64,000 bases of DNA from Pseudoips prasinana (Eukaryota > Arthropoda > Insecta > Lepidoptera > Nolidae). The stretch is from contig OX621246.1 in NCBI GenBank assembly GCA_951640165.1, positions 33,746,501 to 33,810,500 on the forward strand, read 5' to 3'. Each line of letters begins with the position of its first letter. Position 1 is the stretch's first letter. This document shows, one piece after another, positions 63,220-64,000 of this stretch. Below the pieces are notes generated by a model. The model made no database searches. It worked only from the letters and a program-made list of their open reading frames with translations, and was not told where the DNA came from. The position numbers were made by a program, and so were the translations under genes.

Positions 63220-63600
63220 CGCCTCGTTGGTCTAGCGCTAGCGTGTTCACCCGCAGATAACGAGGTTCAAATCCCGGGTCGGCCCAAAAGTGGTTTTGGT
63301 CCTTTTCTGTAAAAAGAAAAATTTCTAAGCATCAGCCCGCAGTCTGGGAGTTGGCGGTATTATACCCCCGTGCCTCGGAGAGCACGTAAAGCCGTCGGTC
63401 TTGTGCCTGACCTCTTTCCGGTCGCTAGGCGTCCCATCGGATCATGAGAGTGATGGAATAGAAAGTGCTCCTGTGTTTGCGCACACACTTGAGCACTATA
63501 ATATGTCCCGCGCAGATGGCTGGAATGGATGGAATCTCTGTTGAGACTGGCCGCCGTGGCCGAAATTCGGCTAGGAGGACATTATTATTGCGATCGCCAA
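63220..63600 (+). repeat. tRNA-derived SINE family B, full copy
   Basis: Head cgcctcgttggtctagcgct, box B aggttcaaatcccgg, body tcggcccaaaagtgg to gccgaaattcggctaggagg with a TTATT tail. Confidence 0.8.
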
Positions 63601-63737
63601 CCCGTCTGCCAAGCGTGGCAATTATGGCATATCCCACCAAGGTGATTCTTGTCCAGCAGTGGACTTTTACAGCTGTTATGGTGATGATGATACATTATAA
63701 AAGATACCTTTAATCCATCATATTTTTTATATAAGAC

Positions 63738-63922
63738 TAGCTGTGCCCCACGGTTTTACCCGCGTTAAACTTTATAAATTATAACCTATGTGTTAATCCA
63801 GGGTGTCAGCTAACTACTACCAAATTTTATTAAAATCGCTCCAGCCGTTTAGACGCGAAGAAGTAACAAACATACACACTCACACACTCACAAACTTTCG
63901 CCTTGATAATATTAGTGTGATG
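63738..63922 (+). repeat. Family A start joined to LINE-tail end
   Basis: Begins tagctgtgccccacggtttt like family A but ends cagccgtttagacgcgaaga with a CACA run and aatattagtgtgatg, like 9470-9672. It suggests both belong to one broader repeat group. Confidence 0.6.
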
Positions 63923-63936
63923 AAGACAAACGAGCA

Positions 63937-64000
63937 AATGTGTCACCTGATGGTATGTGATCACCGTAGCGCATGTACACTTGCAACACCAAGGAGCTGC
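63937..64000 (-). repeat. LINE-tail repeat, cut by window end
   Basis: Reverse complement of the 1918-2035 end block (cacctgatggtatgtgatcac). Confidence 0.55.

Overview
The window is an insect chromosome segment, almost certainly from a moth or butterfly. It is AT-rich and has a many-exon gene with GT-AG introns. It is packed with repeats of types I recognise from Lepidoptera: tRNA- and 5S-derived SINEs, RTE and Jockey/CR1-like LINEs, the 'aaccggccaagtgcgagtc' repeat, and mariner/Tc1 elements. There are no bacterial features, CRISPR arrays or standalone rRNA or tRNA genes. Family names are from recognition only; no search was run.

One host gene spans most of the window on the + strand, from about 8.1 to 53 kb. 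I traced 20 coding exons from 8097 to a TGA at 50983-50985. Every splice site is GT-AG and all phases agree, giving 1,694 codons plus a split first codon. The 5' end (start codon, signal peptide) lies to the left of the first traced exon and was not found. The product is a large type I membrane protein: C-type lectin domain, three CUB-like domains, three EGF domains, one transmembrane helix, then a tail of about 1,000 residues rich in Ser and Pro. I do not recognise it as a named gene. The introns of the extracellular half are long and full of transposons. The exons of the tail are large, close together and nearly repeat-free. The 3' UTR is probably about 2.3 kb.

Mobile elements by region: 4.5-5.8 kb, a 1.29-kb DD34D mariner with one nonsense codon. 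18.4-24.6 kb (intron 3), a young LTR retrotransposon whose left side is rebuilt from an inverted polypurine tract-LTR-primer binding site block, so that 739-bp inverted repeats flank gag-pol. 29.6-35.8 kb (intron 5), three nested non-LTR elements. 40.1-41.7 kb (intron 10), an apparently intact Tc1-like DD34E transposon. 57.0-59.4 kb, an apparently intact DD41D Tc1/mariner element with inverted repeats of about 490 bp. SINEs, LINE tails and small foldback elements fill much of the rest.

The points most worth a second look are the rearranged LTR element, the unfamiliar lectin-CUB-EGF receptor with a candidate PP1-docking motif in its tail, the exon whose 5' splice donor lies at the first bases of a decayed copy of that same exon, and the long-TIR DD41D transposon.
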